Source: Neptunicoccus cionae (GTDB lineage: Bacteria > Pseudomonadota > Alphaproteobacteria > Rhodobacterales > Rhodobacteraceae). Taken from it: a stretch of 64,000 nt of DNA. Below, piece after piece: positions 53,612 through 62,594 of this stretch. Under the pieces are notes generated by a model, which made no database searches, was not told the DNA's origin, and saw only the letters and a list, made by a program, of their open reading frames with translations. A program made the position numbers and the translations under genes. Location of the stretch: the NCBI RefSeq assembly GCF_002860325.1, contig NZ_PKOJ01000001.1, forward strand, positions 496,001 to 560,000, written 5' to 3'. Every line of letters begins with the position of its first letter. Positions within the stretch are counted from its first letter, which is position 1.

Positions 53612-53863
53612 GGTTTCCTCCCAATGGATATCTGTCGGACCGTAATCCGGCCAACTGTAGGGAAACGATCAGCGGATGTTTGCGCAAAGGGTTTTTTAGC
53701 TTTCGGAAAAACGGTTTGATTTTCGGGGGTTAAGATTTAGCACTTTGCCCTTTCGGTGATTTGTGCGAAATCTCGGACAGCTTCGCGCCGTAGCGGTTCC
53801 AACGGGCGGCGCGTCGGGGCGGGCGATTCACCTGCCTGTGGATGGCAACCTGAGGGGTCCGCT
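53612..53863. other. Divergent dctP / dctB control region
   Basis: Holds the palindrome TTTGCGCAAA (53679-53688) and several TTTCGG tracts. I looked for a TGGC-N-TTGC sigma-54 promoter toward dctP and did not find one. Confidence 0.45.
53679..53688. promoter_or_regulatory. Palindrome TTTGCGCAAA, candidate DctD site
   Basis: A perfect 10-base dyad about 70 bases upstream of dctP and 180 upstream of dctB. It is a plausible site for the Fis-type helix-turn-helix of DctD. Confidence 0.35.
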
Positions 53864-55600
53864 TTGAGACGACTATTCCCTGTGCTGGCATTTTGTGGTG
53901 TCGCGGTCCTTGTGGCGGCTGGCGTGTTCGCGCTGGCCTATCGGGCGAACCTGAACCAACTGTCGCGCACGGGCGCGGTGCAGCTTGATCAGGCGTCGGA
54001 CCGCGTACTGGCGCAACTGGCACGGTTCCAGCAATTGCCCAACCTTCTGGCCCGCCATCCGGTTGTTATCGGCGTTTTGACAGGAGAGACCGATCCGGCG
54101 CGGGCCCATGACTTTCTGGAGACCACAGCCCTGACAGTCGGGGCTGAGGAAATCCTTGTGCTGGACCGGACGGGTCGGGTGCTCGCCGCTTCCGATCTGG
54201 AAGAAAACGGCGCGCGGGTCGGGGATGATCTGGGGCAAACGGCCCATGTGCGGCGTGCGCTGACGGGCGGGCTTGGCGTCGACCATGCATTCGAGCCCAA
54301 AGACGGCGGGCGCGACTTTTTCTTTGCCCGTGGAATTATTAACGGGGTGGCACCACCCAGCGGCGTCGTTGTGGTGCGTGCGGATGTCGAGCAGTTGGAG
54401 TTTGAATGGGAAGTCGACGAGACTGTTGTCGCGTTTCTCGATGCGTTCAACGTGGTCTTTTTATCCAACCGTGTTGAACTGGTGTTACGTCGTGACGGGC
54501 TCGGAGAGTTTCCGCCATCGGCTGCCCGCATCTACCCCCGTTCTGTGGTGCAGCCCTTCTATGAGTATAAGGAAAGCAACTGGTTCGGTCACAGGTTGCA
54601 GCGTTTTGGCGCAACGGGGGTGATGCCCGAACAGGCCATGGTGCTGTCAGAGTTTTTGCCCCGTCTGGATCTGACCACGCGGGTTTATCTGAACGTGAAG
54701 GATGCCGCCCAGAACGCCCGTGTGCTCGGGTATCTGGCGCTTGCAATTATGGGGCTTATAGGGGCCGGACTGGTCGCTCTTGGCCAGCGGCGGCGGAGGC
54801 TGTCTGAGCGGCTGGTTGTTGAGGCTGCCGCCAACGCGCGGCTGGAAGCGCGTGTGGACGAACGGACTGCCCAGTTGCGGCAGGCACAGGACCAACTGGT
54901 GCAAGCAGGCAAGCTGACGGCGCTTGGTCAGATGTCTGCGGGCATCAGCCATGAAGTGAACCAGCCCCTTGCCGCGATCCGCAACTTTGCTTCCAACGGG
55001 ATCAAGCTGATAGAGCGGGACCGTATTGCCGAGGCACAGGACAATCTGGACCAGATCACTGTGCAGGTGGACCGGATCAACCGGATCATAAAGAACCTGC
55101 GCGGCTTTGCCCGTAATGAATCCGAACGTGTGGAGCCTGTTGATCTGGTCGCAGTGGTCCATGACGCCCTGCGGCTGGCAGAACGGCGGTTGCGAGAAGA
55201 GGGTATTACGGTGGAAACTGCCCTGCCGCAGTCTCCGGTAATGGTTTCGGGCGGGCCAGTGCGCTTGCAGCAGGTCATTGTCAACCTGATGGGTAACGCG
55301 ATGGATGCGATGCGCGACCAACCTGTCAAACGCCTGTCCCTGACGATAGAGCACTCGGGCGACGGCAGCAGGGTGCGGCTGCGGGTCAGCGATACAGGCA
55401 GCGGGCTCATTGAACCGGACCGCGTATTTGAACCCTTTTACACCACCAAAGATGTGGGCGCGAGCAAGGGGCTGGGGCTCGGCCTGTCGATCTCTTACGG
55501 AATTATAGGTACTTTTGGTGGCAAGCTGAGCTGTCGGAACCGTCCCGAAGGCGGGGCGGAGTTTTGTGTGGAATTGAAAAAGGCCGGAGGTGCGGAATGA
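53864..55600 (+). CDS. dctB: C4-dicarboxylate sensor histidine kinase (DctB)
   Basis: About 578 residues from a TTG at 53864, chosen because GAGGGG lies 6 bases upstream and the first membrane helix follows at once; the frame opens at 53756. Two membrane helices (about 5-25 and 290-310) flank a periplasmic double-PAS sensor. The kinase core has H in SAGISHEVNQPLAAIRNFA, N box LQQVIVNLMGNAMDA, and G boxes VSDTGSGL and SKGLGLGLSISYGI. It senses dicarboxylate outside and phosphorylates DctD, encoded in the overlapping gene. Confidence 0.9.
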   Translation: MRRLFPVLAFCGVAVLVAAGVFALAYRANLNQLSRTGAVQLDQASDRVLAQLARFQQLPNLLARHPVVIGVLTGETDPARAHDFLETTALTVGAEEILVLDRTGRVLAASDLEENGARVGDDLGQTAHVRRALTGGLGVDHAFEPKDGGRDFFFARGIINGVAPPSGVVVVRADVEQLEFEWEVDETVVAFLDAFNVVFLSNRVELVLRRDGLGEFPPSAARIYPRSVVQPFYEYKESNWFGHRLQRFGATGVMPEQAMVLSEFLPRLDLTTRVYLNVKDAAQNARVLGYLALAIMGLIGAGLVALGQRRRRLSERLVVEAAANARLEARVDERTAQLRQAQDQLVQAGKLTALGQMSAGISHEVNQPLAAIRNFASNGIKLIERDRIAEAQDNLDQITVQVDRINRIIKNLRGFARNESERVEPVDLVAVVHDALRLAERRLREEGITVETALPQSPVMVSGGPVRLQQVIVNLMGNAMDAMRDQPVKRLSLTIEHSGDGSRVRLRVSDTGSGLIEPDRVFEPFYTTKDVGASKGLGLGLSISYGIIGTFGGKLSCRNRPEGGAEFCVELKKAGGAE

Positions 55601-56778
55601 AACGTCAGGTTTTGTTGATCGAGGACGACGATGCTTTGCGGGCCTCTTTGGCGCAGACGCTGGATCTGGAGGGGATAGATGTGATCTCGACCGCCCATTT
55701 CGTTCAGGCGCGTCGCACCCTGCGGGCCAATTTCGCCGGAGTCGTTCTGACAGATATCCGGATGCCGGATAAGGACGGGTTCGAAATCCTTGCGCTGGCC
55801 CAGAGTATCGACGCGGATCTGCCAGTGGTCATGCTGACCGGTGAAGGCGACGTGCCGATGGCCATTCGCGCGATGAAGGAAGGGGCTTATGACTTTCTGG
55901 AGAAACCTTGTGAAACCTCCCATCTTGTCGGTGTGCTGAACCGTGCACTTGCCCACCGCGAACTGGTATTGCACACAAGGCGGATGGAGCAGAAGATGCT
56001 TCGGAGCGATCCGGCTTCGGTCCATTTTCCCGGCGACAGCCCCGCCAGCCGTGATTTCCGAGAGGCCCTGCGCCGTGCGGCGGACAGCGGTCGTCACATC
56101 CTTCTGGTCGGGCCGGAGGGGGCGGGCAAGAAACTGGCCGCCCACACGATTTTCGCCATGTCCGAGGGGCGCGATTCTTTTGTGTTGGTGCGGACGCCGG
56201 AGATTGATCCTGCCGGTTTCAAAATCGAGGACGGTGCGGTTGATCTGTCCGTGAAGCGTGTGCATCTTGCCTCTTACAGCCAGTTGGATTGCGTGATCTC
56301 ACAGGTAGAACAGCGTCCCGAACTGCGGTTTATCGGCTCGGCCGAACATTCAGTGCCCGAAGTGGCGGATCGTTTGAACTGCATCACGGTGGCGGTGCCC
56401 GATCTGGCAGCGCGGCGCAGCGATCTCGGCGTGATCTTCGAGGTGCTCTTGCGCCATGCGGTGCGCTACGCCAATGCCGAAATGCCCGATATTCCGGCAG
56501 CTACGCTGGCCGAGATCGAGTCGCGCGACTGGCCGGGGAATTTGGCAGAGCTGCGGGATTATGCGAACCGGTTCATGGCAGACCCGCAAGGCGATGCTGC
56601 GGGGAACCCGACGCTTGCCGAGCAGATGGAAACACACGAGAGGCTGGTTCTGGAAAACACCCTGCGCAGTGTTCACGGTAAAGCCGCAGAAGCCGCCAAG
56701 CAGCTCGGGCTGCCGCGAAAGACGCTGTATGACAGGCTGGCCCGTTACGGGCTGCGTCCAAGGGACTATCAGGGATGA
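55597..56778 (+). CDS. dctD: DctD-like response regulator with degenerate AAA+ domain
   Basis: A 393-residue regulator, about 50 shorter than typical DctD. The receiver (1-120) is intact with D53 in LTDIRMPDKDG and K in EKPCE. The AAA+ domain is eroded: P-loop GPEGAGKK (172-179) lacks the final Ser/Thr, the GAFTGA loop is absent (residues 195-225 are short and unlike it), and no Walker B (TLFLDE-like) remains. Sensor-II-like RDWPGNLAELRDYANRF and a Fis-type HTH (KAAEAAKQLGLPRKTLYDRL) survive. It overlaps dctB by four bases. It probably binds DNA but cannot drive sigma-54 polymerase. Confidence 0.85.
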   Translation: MKRQVLLIEDDDALRASLAQTLDLEGIDVISTAHFVQARRTLRANFAGVVLTDIRMPDKDGFEILALAQSIDADLPVVMLTGEGDVPMAIRAMKEGAYDFLEKPCETSHLVGVLNRALAHRELVLHTRRMEQKMLRSDPASVHFPGDSPASRDFREALRRAADSGRHILLVGPEGAGKKLAAHTIFAMSEGRDSFVLVRTPEIDPAGFKIEDGAVDLSVKRVHLASYSQLDCVISQVEQRPELRFIGSAEHSVPEVADRLNCITVAVPDLAARRSDLGVIFEVLLRHAVRYANAEMPDIPAATLAEIESRDWPGNLAELRDYANRFMADPQGDAAGNPTLAEQMETHERLVLENTLRSVHGKAAEAAKQLGLPRKTLYDRLARYGLRPRDYQG

Positions 56779-56791
56779 ACCGGCCAGCGGG

Positions 56792-57733
56792 CTAGTAGTT
56801 TACCGTGACGACCACACTGTCAGTATAGGTGCCGTAGTAGGCCGGTTGTCCCGCAGGGATGCGTCCATAGATCGTGAAGGACTGGTTTGCTCCGATACCT
56901 GTCGAATCCACATCATTGCTGGCCAGAGATCCCCAAGGAGCCGATCTGGCTATATCGCGGTATAGCCCGTAGCTCAGTTCGTAACTGCCGTTCTTCATAC
57001 GCCGGTCCGTAGGCCCGGTGCCTCCGCCGAGCCCCTGATCCAGTGTAACCGAGTAGTCCGTGGCATTGGTACAGCGCACATTTACCGTGGCTGTTTCATC
57101 TACGGGGCTGGCAATGGGCGTTTGCAGGCTGCCGAAATCCATAGCCGTCACATCCAGTTCGCAACTTGGCACGACTTCCGCAGAGACCGCAAATTCCGGA
57201 ATGCCCACTTCTGTCCCAAGCAGACCGCAAGACAGAAGGCCATATGTGATAGAAGCGTCCGACACACCGGAAAAAACAGAAGTATAGGCCCCTGTATCTA
57301 CAGCAACACTGTTGGATGTGATGCTTGCGTAGACCGGAATATTGGCCGACGCACTGCCAAGCACAACGGGTATATTGACATAAACTTCGTTCCAAGTGCC
57401 ATTGACCGCACTGTTTCCGATCGGGCGTAATTCGTAGTTTAATGCCCCGCCGGAACTGTTTCGCATATAGCGGGGAGAGTTGCTCGGGGCGGCACCACCC
57501 CCGCCTGGACCGATCCTGATACAAATACCGATCAATGCGCCGACCACGCCGCTGCAAGTGACGTTAACCGTTCCTGATGTTTCGTTAACAGCGCCAGCGC
57601 GTACAGAGATTGATCCGAAATTTATGTCCGAGATTGAAGCGCTACAGGTCGCTGCCTCGACATGGGTCGTTTGGATCAGCAGCCCGATTAAAAGGGCGAG
57701 GGTTTTTAAGGGGGAGTATGTCATCATCTGCAC
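56792..57733 (-). CDS. Archaic chaperone-usher pilus tip protein with two SCPU domains (CsuE-like)
   Basis: A 313-residue exported protein (signal up to about VEA-ATC). Two spore-coat-protein-U domains follow, about 28-165 (ATCSASISDINFGSIS) and 180-313 (SCELDVTAMDFGSLQTP ... GIGANQSFTIYGRIPAGQ), ending with the donor-strand type VVVTVNY. A two-domain subunit at the end of the locus fits a tip adhesin, N-terminal adhesive and C-terminal pilin domain. The start overlaps the usher stop. Confidence 0.82.
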   Translation of the reverse strand: MQMMTYSPLKTLALLIGLLIQTTHVEAATCSASISDINFGSISVRAGAVNETSGTVNVTCSGVVGALIGICIRIGPGGGGAAPSNSPRYMRNSSGGALNYELRPIGNSAVNGTWNEVYVNIPVVLGSASANIPVYASITSNSVAVDTGAYTSVFSGVSDASITYGLLSCGLLGTEVGIPEFAVSAEVVPSCELDVTAMDFGSLQTPIASPVDETATVNVRCTNATDYSVTLDQGLGGGTGPTDRRMKNGSYELSYGLYRDIARSAPWGSLASNDVDSTGIGANQSFTIYGRIPAGQPAYYGTYTDSVVVTVNY

Positions 57734-60150
57734 GTCAAAGGACCAAGGGACTGTTGAATCTCGTCGGTGGGGCGGTAGGCAAAGGTCACAATGCAGTCGT
57801 TTCCTTCGGTCGTCACACGTACTTCGTTGTTTGATTTTACGTTTTCCACCCAGACAAGCCCGTCGTAACCGACATAATATTCGGCTTTCGTTCCATTCAG
57901 ATAGGCAGCAGATCCGGCCGGGACAGGGGCACCGGACGTATCGACCAGCGTAAGCAGGGCAGCATCTCCCCCGCCGCTGGCAAAACTGACAAGTGTGCCG
58001 GATTGCCGTGCCGGTATCACTTCCATGGCAGAGGCGTTCAGCACCACATCTTCGGGCAGTTGGTCCGTATCGATGGATACACGGTTGCGCCGGTATGATG
58101 CCAGTCCGGTGACCAGTGCCCGTCCGAACCGGCCGGTTTTCGTGACCGGGCGGTTTTGCAGGTTCACATCTACATTCGGGGCGCCAACATCGACAATGGC
58201 GAAACTGTCATTAATGATATTGCCAGCGGCCAGTTTGCCTCCGGCCAGCACCACAGAGCCTTCGGCGCTTACGCGTGCGAATGTGGAAGAACCGGAGCGG
58301 AACACCTCTCCGCTAAGCTTGGCAAAACGTGTTCTGTAAGACCCGCGCACATTGGCGAAACGGTTTTTGCTATTGTTGTCGATCTGGGCCTGATAACCGT
58401 AATCGCCCACTCCGTCGCCCAGCGGACGGGAAAGAGACACGGCTGTATGAAGGTCGCCATCGGCATCAGTGGCGGCAGAGGTGCGCAGCTGGTTCTTCTT
58501 GTTCAGGGGCATGGCAAAGTTAATGGCAAGGCGGGTATTATCGTTCTTGATATTATGAGAGCCGAACAAGCTGATGGAACTGTCGTTAAAATCCAAACTG
58601 CGGGCGTAGGAGGCTGACAAGATAACATCTTCGGAGCTTGCCCTTTTCGAGCGCACGAGGCTGAGGCCGACATCCTGTTCAGAGTTGAACAGAGGCACGC
58701 CAAGTGACAACACCTCGCGTGCGATCGGGAATTCCAGAAGGGAGGCCCCGGAAGCAATGGTACTTTCCCCCAGATAATCCACGCCCGTTGCATAAGCCAG
58801 ATCGGCAAACCCGGGCTCGGAGCGCAGAACGTTAAATTGAATGTCCACATTTCGGATCTTCGTACGCAGGCTGGTCTGGGCAAAGGCTGCGGTGTCGCCT
58901 TTATAACGGCTCATCCCTGCGGAAAGGCTGAACTCGGCTTTATCAAAAGGAACAGTGGTAAACCCGATCCCCCCCATCGCCAGATCGCTTTTGCCTTCCA
59001 GATGGGCTTCCAGTGTCAGCTTTTCATTCCAGCCGTACTTGAGGCTTCCCGAATAAGCAGTGTCGGACGAATATTCATTACTTTTCAGGCCGTAGGCCTC
59101 TCTTGGTTTCCCCGCTTCGAGGGAAAAATCAAATGTTCCCGCCTTGACGAGATTCTGCGCCGCGAAGAATGAGACTTCCTGTAATCGTTCGTTACCGTTT
59201 GAATCACGGATCACCACAACGGCATCACCAGACCCTGTAAAGAAGGGCACATCTTCCAACCGGAAGCGCCCCTGACCGACTGACCCCGAATAGGCACGGT
59301 TGTTTTCGATAAACACATCAACTGTGGATGGCACCGCGGCGGCACCCTCAAAAGAAAAAAGCTGCTCGGTGACAATATCGGAGCGCAAACTGAAATCACG
59401 GCGGAACTGTACTCCTCCCATGCGGATCGGGCGGCTCCATGACACGGAGGAGCTTTGGAAATCGCCAAATGAAAGGCTGAGCGCGTGTTTGACGTTGTTG
59501 AATTCAAGCTTCGTTTCCTGCCGGATGAAATCCGGCGTGCTTAAGGAGCCGCCCGGAGAGTTGAAAAAGCCGGAACTGGAGAGGGCGCCGAACGGGGCAA
59601 AGACCCAACCGCTCAGAGAACCGGAATAGCCTCTGAAATGCAGACCCGAGCTGCCGGAATTCGGTCCCAGATTTGCAGTCAGGGCATAGTTCACCACCGC
59701 ACCGTAGCTGCGTTCGGGAGCAATCATCTCGGGTGTCCGGCGTGCGGAAGAAACCGTGGGCAACAGGGATTTGTAAGGCGCGCTTACATAAATGGCCTGC
59801 GCTTCCATATTATAGCGGAAAGTCAGGCCTTCGATACTGTCTAGATAAACGTTTTTGGAGACACCGAGGGGCGGGCGGATGCCCACCTCCTCAAGTTCGG
59901 AACGGGGAGACGAGAACCGGTTGTCGGTGTGGTGTGTAAACTCTGCAACCAGTTGGGTCGGTTTACTGTTCACAAACACCTCTAGGAACAGGGGAGTATC
60001 CTGCGGCGGGGGCACCAGTTCAAACGGCGCTCCTGAACCGTCGATCTCCGCAGTGATTTCGAGATCTGCCGATATTGTCTGGTCCAACGCAAAACTGCCC
60101 GTGAAACCCAGAGCCGTGGAAGCCAGAAAGAATTTATGCAAAAGTCGCAT
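57724..60150 (-). CDS. Outer-membrane usher, archaic chaperone-usher pilus (CsuD/FimD-like)
   Basis: An 808-residue exported protein (signal MRLLHKFFLASTALGFTGSFA). An N-terminal domain precedes a long beta-barrel rich in aromatic and small residues, with a plug region around SFEGAAAVPSTVDVFIENNRAYSG...VPFFTGSGDAVVVIRDSNG. C-terminal domains end in LGPLTCR. It assembles and exports the pilus. Length is normal and I see no break. Confidence 0.87.
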   Translation of the reverse strand: MRLLHKFFLASTALGFTGSFALDQTISADLEITAEIDGSGAPFELVPPPQDTPLFLEVFVNSKPTQLVAEFTHHTDNRFSSPRSELEEVGIRPPLGVSKNVYLDSIEGLTFRYNMEAQAIYVSAPYKSLLPTVSSARRTPEMIAPERSYGAVVNYALTANLGPNSGSSGLHFRGYSGSLSGWVFAPFGALSSSGFFNSPGGSLSTPDFIRQETKLEFNNVKHALSLSFGDFQSSSVSWSRPIRMGGVQFRRDFSLRSDIVTEQLFSFEGAAAVPSTVDVFIENNRAYSGSVGQGRFRLEDVPFFTGSGDAVVVIRDSNGNERLQEVSFFAAQNLVKAGTFDFSLEAGKPREAYGLKSNEYSSDTAYSGSLKYGWNEKLTLEAHLEGKSDLAMGGIGFTTVPFDKAEFSLSAGMSRYKGDTAAFAQTSLRTKIRNVDIQFNVLRSEPGFADLAYATGVDYLGESTIASGASLLEFPIAREVLSLGVPLFNSEQDVGLSLVRSKRASSEDVILSASYARSLDFNDSSISLFGSHNIKNDNTRLAINFAMPLNKKNQLRTSAATDADGDLHTAVSLSRPLGDGVGDYGYQAQIDNNSKNRFANVRGSYRTRFAKLSGEVFRSGSSTFARVSAEGSVVLAGGKLAAGNIINDSFAIVDVGAPNVDVNLQNRPVTKTGRFGRALVTGLASYRRNRVSIDTDQLPEDVVLNASAMEVIPARQSGTLVSFASGGGDAALLTLVDTSGAPVPAGSAAYLNGTKAEYYVGYDGLVWVENVKSNNEVRVTTEGNDCIVTFAYRPTDEIQQSLGPLTCR

Positions 60151-60202
60151 GTCGTGGTAAGAGCCATCCTGTCTTGAGGTGACAAACCGCAGGAGTTTTA
60201 TC

Positions 60203-60640
60203 CTAAGAAGTAAAACACAGAGGTAGCGAGTGCCGTACTTGCAGCTTGACCATTTGCCCTTTGGTCCGGCGGTCAGGAAGACGGTCTACCAGAACCCGGT
60301 AGCATTCCCGTTTGCGCACAGCCCGTTTTTTGGTGCGAACTATGCGAACTGTCAGTTCCTGTCGGGGCCCGAGTTTGGCCGCAGGTGGGCTGATTACCAC
60401 ATCACGGGTTGCCTTGAGCTTTGACGGATCACTGCCTTCCTTCCATGCCATGACGCGCATCTGCACGATCGATGTGCCGCTGCCTTTGGCTTTTACGGTC
60501 AGGGTGGTCTGGCGAGCACCGTTGGCGGCTTCCAGTTTGGTGGGGGAGACCGAAAGCGCTTGCGCTTCGGCGCCCCCCGGCAGAAGCGCGAACAGCGCTC
60601 CCGCCAGAAATAGGTTTGATTTTATCATTTTTCTGCTCAT
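60203..60640 (-). CDS. Pilus periplasmic chaperone, N-terminal domain only (truncated)
   Basis: A 145-residue exported protein (signal to about AEA-QAL) matching the first immunoglobulin-like domain of PapD-type chaperones: LSVSPTKLEAANGARQTTLTV, MRVMAWKEG, RKRECYRVLVDRLPD and MVKLQVRHSLPL. Chaperones of this class are about 230-250 residues; here the frame stops right after the end of domain 1, and only 53 bases remain before the usher. The second domain is missing, not frameshifted. It may be a decayed gene or a one-domain chaperone. Confidence 0.75.
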   Translation of the reverse strand: MSRKMIKSNLFLAGALFALLPGGAEAQALSVSPTKLEAANGARQTTLTVKAKGSGTSIVQMRVMAWKEGSDPSKLKATRDVVISPPAAKLGPRQELTVRIVRTKKRAVRKRECYRVLVDRLPDRRTKGQMVKLQVRHSLPLCFTS

Positions 60641-60663
60641 TTTTTGAGCCGGTTAATCCGGCT

Positions 60664-61158
60664 TTAATATGTTAATGTGACGGTAATGGTGTCTGCGTAA
60701 ACGCCCTGGACGTAGTCACCTGCGGGCACCTGACCGTACACACTGAAAGTCTGCGGGGCACCCGCCGTCACGGCAAATGCGTCGCCGAACTGCTCGTCGA
60801 TACCCACTTCAGTTGTGTGGCCGCTGTCGGAGTGGATCGAGTAGGGCAGATATCCGGTCAGACCGTTGAACATGCGCCGTTGGGTGCCGCTCTTGTTGGT
60901 GCTGCCGCCCATGGTCAATGTAAGACCGGTTTTGGCTGTGGTGCAGGATACAGTGATCTCACCGGCAACTGTTTCGTTGGTTACTGCCGCACCATCGACA
61001 GTGCCAAAGGCCAGTCCGGGGGCGGCTGCGATAATGCACGTATCGTCGACCGTGGCAGAAACCGAGAGAACGGCCGTTTTCGTCGCGGAGACAACCGGAG
61101 CTGTCGAAAGAGCCAAGCCGGCTGCTGCAATGCTAATGAATTTGAAAGTATGTTTCAT
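60664..61158 (-). CDS. Pilus major subunit with SCPU domain (CsuA/B-like)
   Basis: A 164-residue secreted pilin (signal MKHTFKFISIAAAGLALSTA, cleaved about VVSA) with one spore-coat-U domain: SVSATVDDTCIIAAAPGLAFG, QRRMFNGLTGYLPYSIHSD, and end QGVYADTITVTLTY. Two Cys (CII, VSCTTA) form the expected disulphide. The ATG at 61158 follows AAGGGAAAC; a GTG at 61173 is less likely. As the first gene it should be the abundant rod subunit. Confidence 0.83.
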   Translation of the reverse strand: MKHTFKFISIAAAGLALSTAPVVSATKTAVLSVSATVDDTCIIAAAPGLAFGTVDGAAVTNETVAGEITVSCTTAKTGLTLTMGGSTNKSGTQRRMFNGLTGYLPYSIHSDSGHTTEVGIDEQFGDAFAVTAGAPQTFSVYGQVPAGDYVQGVYADTITVTLTY

Positions 61159-61526
61159 CCTGTTTCCCTTCACTTACTCTCATTCGGGTCAGTCGGATAT
61201 TGGTCTTAAATTGAATTAGCTAACGCCGAATTTCTTTATTCACTCCTCAATGGTGCCGGTTAATATTGGTGAGACTATGTCCCGGCCCGCCGGTTCGGGT
61301 GCAATACAACTATAAGGCGATAACGCATTATAATAGAAAGTTTTTTTAAAAATCTCCCTCAGGTTGTTTTTCAGCTTTTGCAATTATGCAACACCAAAAA
61401 GCCACAAATTTGTCTAAATTCGTAGGGGTTTTCGGATGTTAAGCACGATTTGGGCAGAAGCAGAGAGAATCGCCCCTGCCATTCGGGTGACGGTCCGTGC
61501 CGCATTTCGGTTTTTCAGGGGTAAAA
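61159..61526. other. Intergenic region upstream of pilus operon
   Basis: About 370 bases, AT-rich at 61320-61440. On the minus strand TATAAT occurs at 61332-61327 as a candidate -10, with no good -35; TTGCAATTATGCAA (near 61377-61390) is a weak dyad. No gene is visible. Confidence 0.4.
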
Positions 61527-61560
61527 CCAAAAAGGTCTGGCAAATTGCCAGACCTTTTGG
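61527..61560 (-). terminator. Terminator of tRNA-Lys
   Basis: GGTCTGGC and GCCAGACC (61534-61541, 61547-61554), extended by A/T pairs, form a near-perfect stem; TTTTT follows on the minus strand. Confidence 0.85.
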
Positions 61561-61565
61561 AATTT

Positions 61566-61641
61566 TGGTGAGCCCTGATGGGTTCGAACCATCGACCTAC
61601 TGATTAAAAGTCAGTTGCTCTACCAGCTGAGCTAAGGGCCC
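61566..61641 (-). tRNA. tRNA-Lys (anticodon UUU)
   Basis: The minus strand begins GGGCCCTTAGCTCAGCTGGT, has anticodon stem CTGAC/... around CTTTTAA (anticodon TTT), T-arm GGTTCGAACC, acceptor pairing GGGCCCT with AGGGCTC, and an encoded CCA. A promoter and terminator flank it. Confidence 0.97.
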
Positions 61642-61659
61642 TCACCGTGCTGTGGGGGC

Positions 61660-61688
61660 GTCTTAAGGGGGCTGGCGGGTATGGTCAA
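61660..61688 (-). promoter_or_regulatory. Promoter of tRNA-Lys
   Basis: On the minus strand TTGACC (61688-61683), a 17-base spacer and TAAGAC (61665-61660) lie about 20 bases before the tRNA. Confidence 0.6.
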
Positions 61689-61742
61689 GAGAGAAATTCC
61701 GAAATAATGACACGACTGGAATGATTGTGGACGAAGGGCTAT

Positions 61743-62594
61743 ATGGCGGGGATGAAAACACTCGATACACTTGATGGCGGGCTGCCGTTTCTGAAGATGC
61801 ACGGTCTGGGGAATGACTTCGTCATACTGGACGCGCGCAGGGCGGATGTACCCATGACAGCGGCGGTGGCGCAGGCCATCGGGCACCGCTATTTTGGTGT
61901 GGGCTTTGACCAGCTTGTCGTATTGGGCAACAGCGATGATGCGGATGTGGATATTACCTTCTGGAATACCGACGGCTCGACTGCTGGTGCTTGCGGCAAT
62001 GCAACCCGTTGTGTTGCAAGGATCATTCTGGACGAAACCGGAAAATCCGAACTGACCCTGCGTACAGAACGGGGACTTTTGTCTGCAAAGGAAGCAGGTG
62101 ATGGTCTGGTCAGTGTGAACATGGGTCAACCACAGCTTGACTGGCAGGATGTACCGCTGGCACGTGACGTGGATCTTGTGGAATTGCCGATTGATGGCGC
62201 GCCGGGTGCTGCGGGAATGGGTAATCCTCACTGCGTCTTTGTCGTCGACGATGTCGAATCGCTTGATCTGGCAAAACTTGGCCCCGTTTACGAACACCAT
62301 GAACTCTTCCCCGAACGCACCAATGTAGAGTTTCTGCAAATCATGGACCGTAACACGATACGGATGCGTGTCTGGGAACGGGGTGGCATGATCACTTACG
62401 CCTGCGGATCAGGCGCCTGTGCCAGTGCGGTCGTAGCCCACCGCAAAGGGCTAACCGAACGCAGGGTGACTATCAAGCTGGACGGCGGTGACTTGGAAAT
62501 CGACTGGCGGGACGACGGTGTCTGGATGACCGGACCCACCCAACTGGTATTTTCCGGCGTTCTCTCCACAGATTTTCTGGACAAGATACAATGA
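61743..62594 (+). CDS. dapF: Diaminopimelate epimerase
   Basis: A 283-residue PLP-independent epimerase converting LL- to meso-diaminopimelate for lysine and peptidoglycan. The two catalytic Cys are in GACGNATRC and YACGSGACASA; FLKMHGLGNDFVILDAR and the GMGNPHCVFVV segment are standard. ATG 61743 follows AAGGGC; a GTG at 61725 is also open. It overlaps mtaB by four bases. Confidence 0.93.
   Translation: MAGMKTLDTLDGGLPFLKMHGLGNDFVILDARRADVPMTAAVAQAIGHRYFGVGFDQLVVLGNSDDADVDITFWNTDGSTAGACGNATRCVARIILDETGKSELTLRTERGLLSAKEAGDGLVSVNMGQPQLDWQDVPLARDVDLVELPIDGAPGAAGMGNPHCVFVVDDVESLDLAKLGPVYEHHELFPERTNVEFLQIMDRNTIRMRVWERGGMITYACGSGACASAVVAHRKGLTERRVTIKLDGGDLEIDWRDDGVWMTGPTQLVFSGVLSTDFLDKIQ

Noticed and set aside
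53612-53863. Sigma-54 promoter for dctP
   Set aside because: No TGGC and TTGC pair with the right spacing was found on the minus strand; consistent with the altered DctD.
61159-61641. tRNA-Lys as insertion point of a pilus island
   Set aside because: The pilus locus lies beside the tRNA, but I found no integrase and no repeat of the tRNA 3' end to its left.
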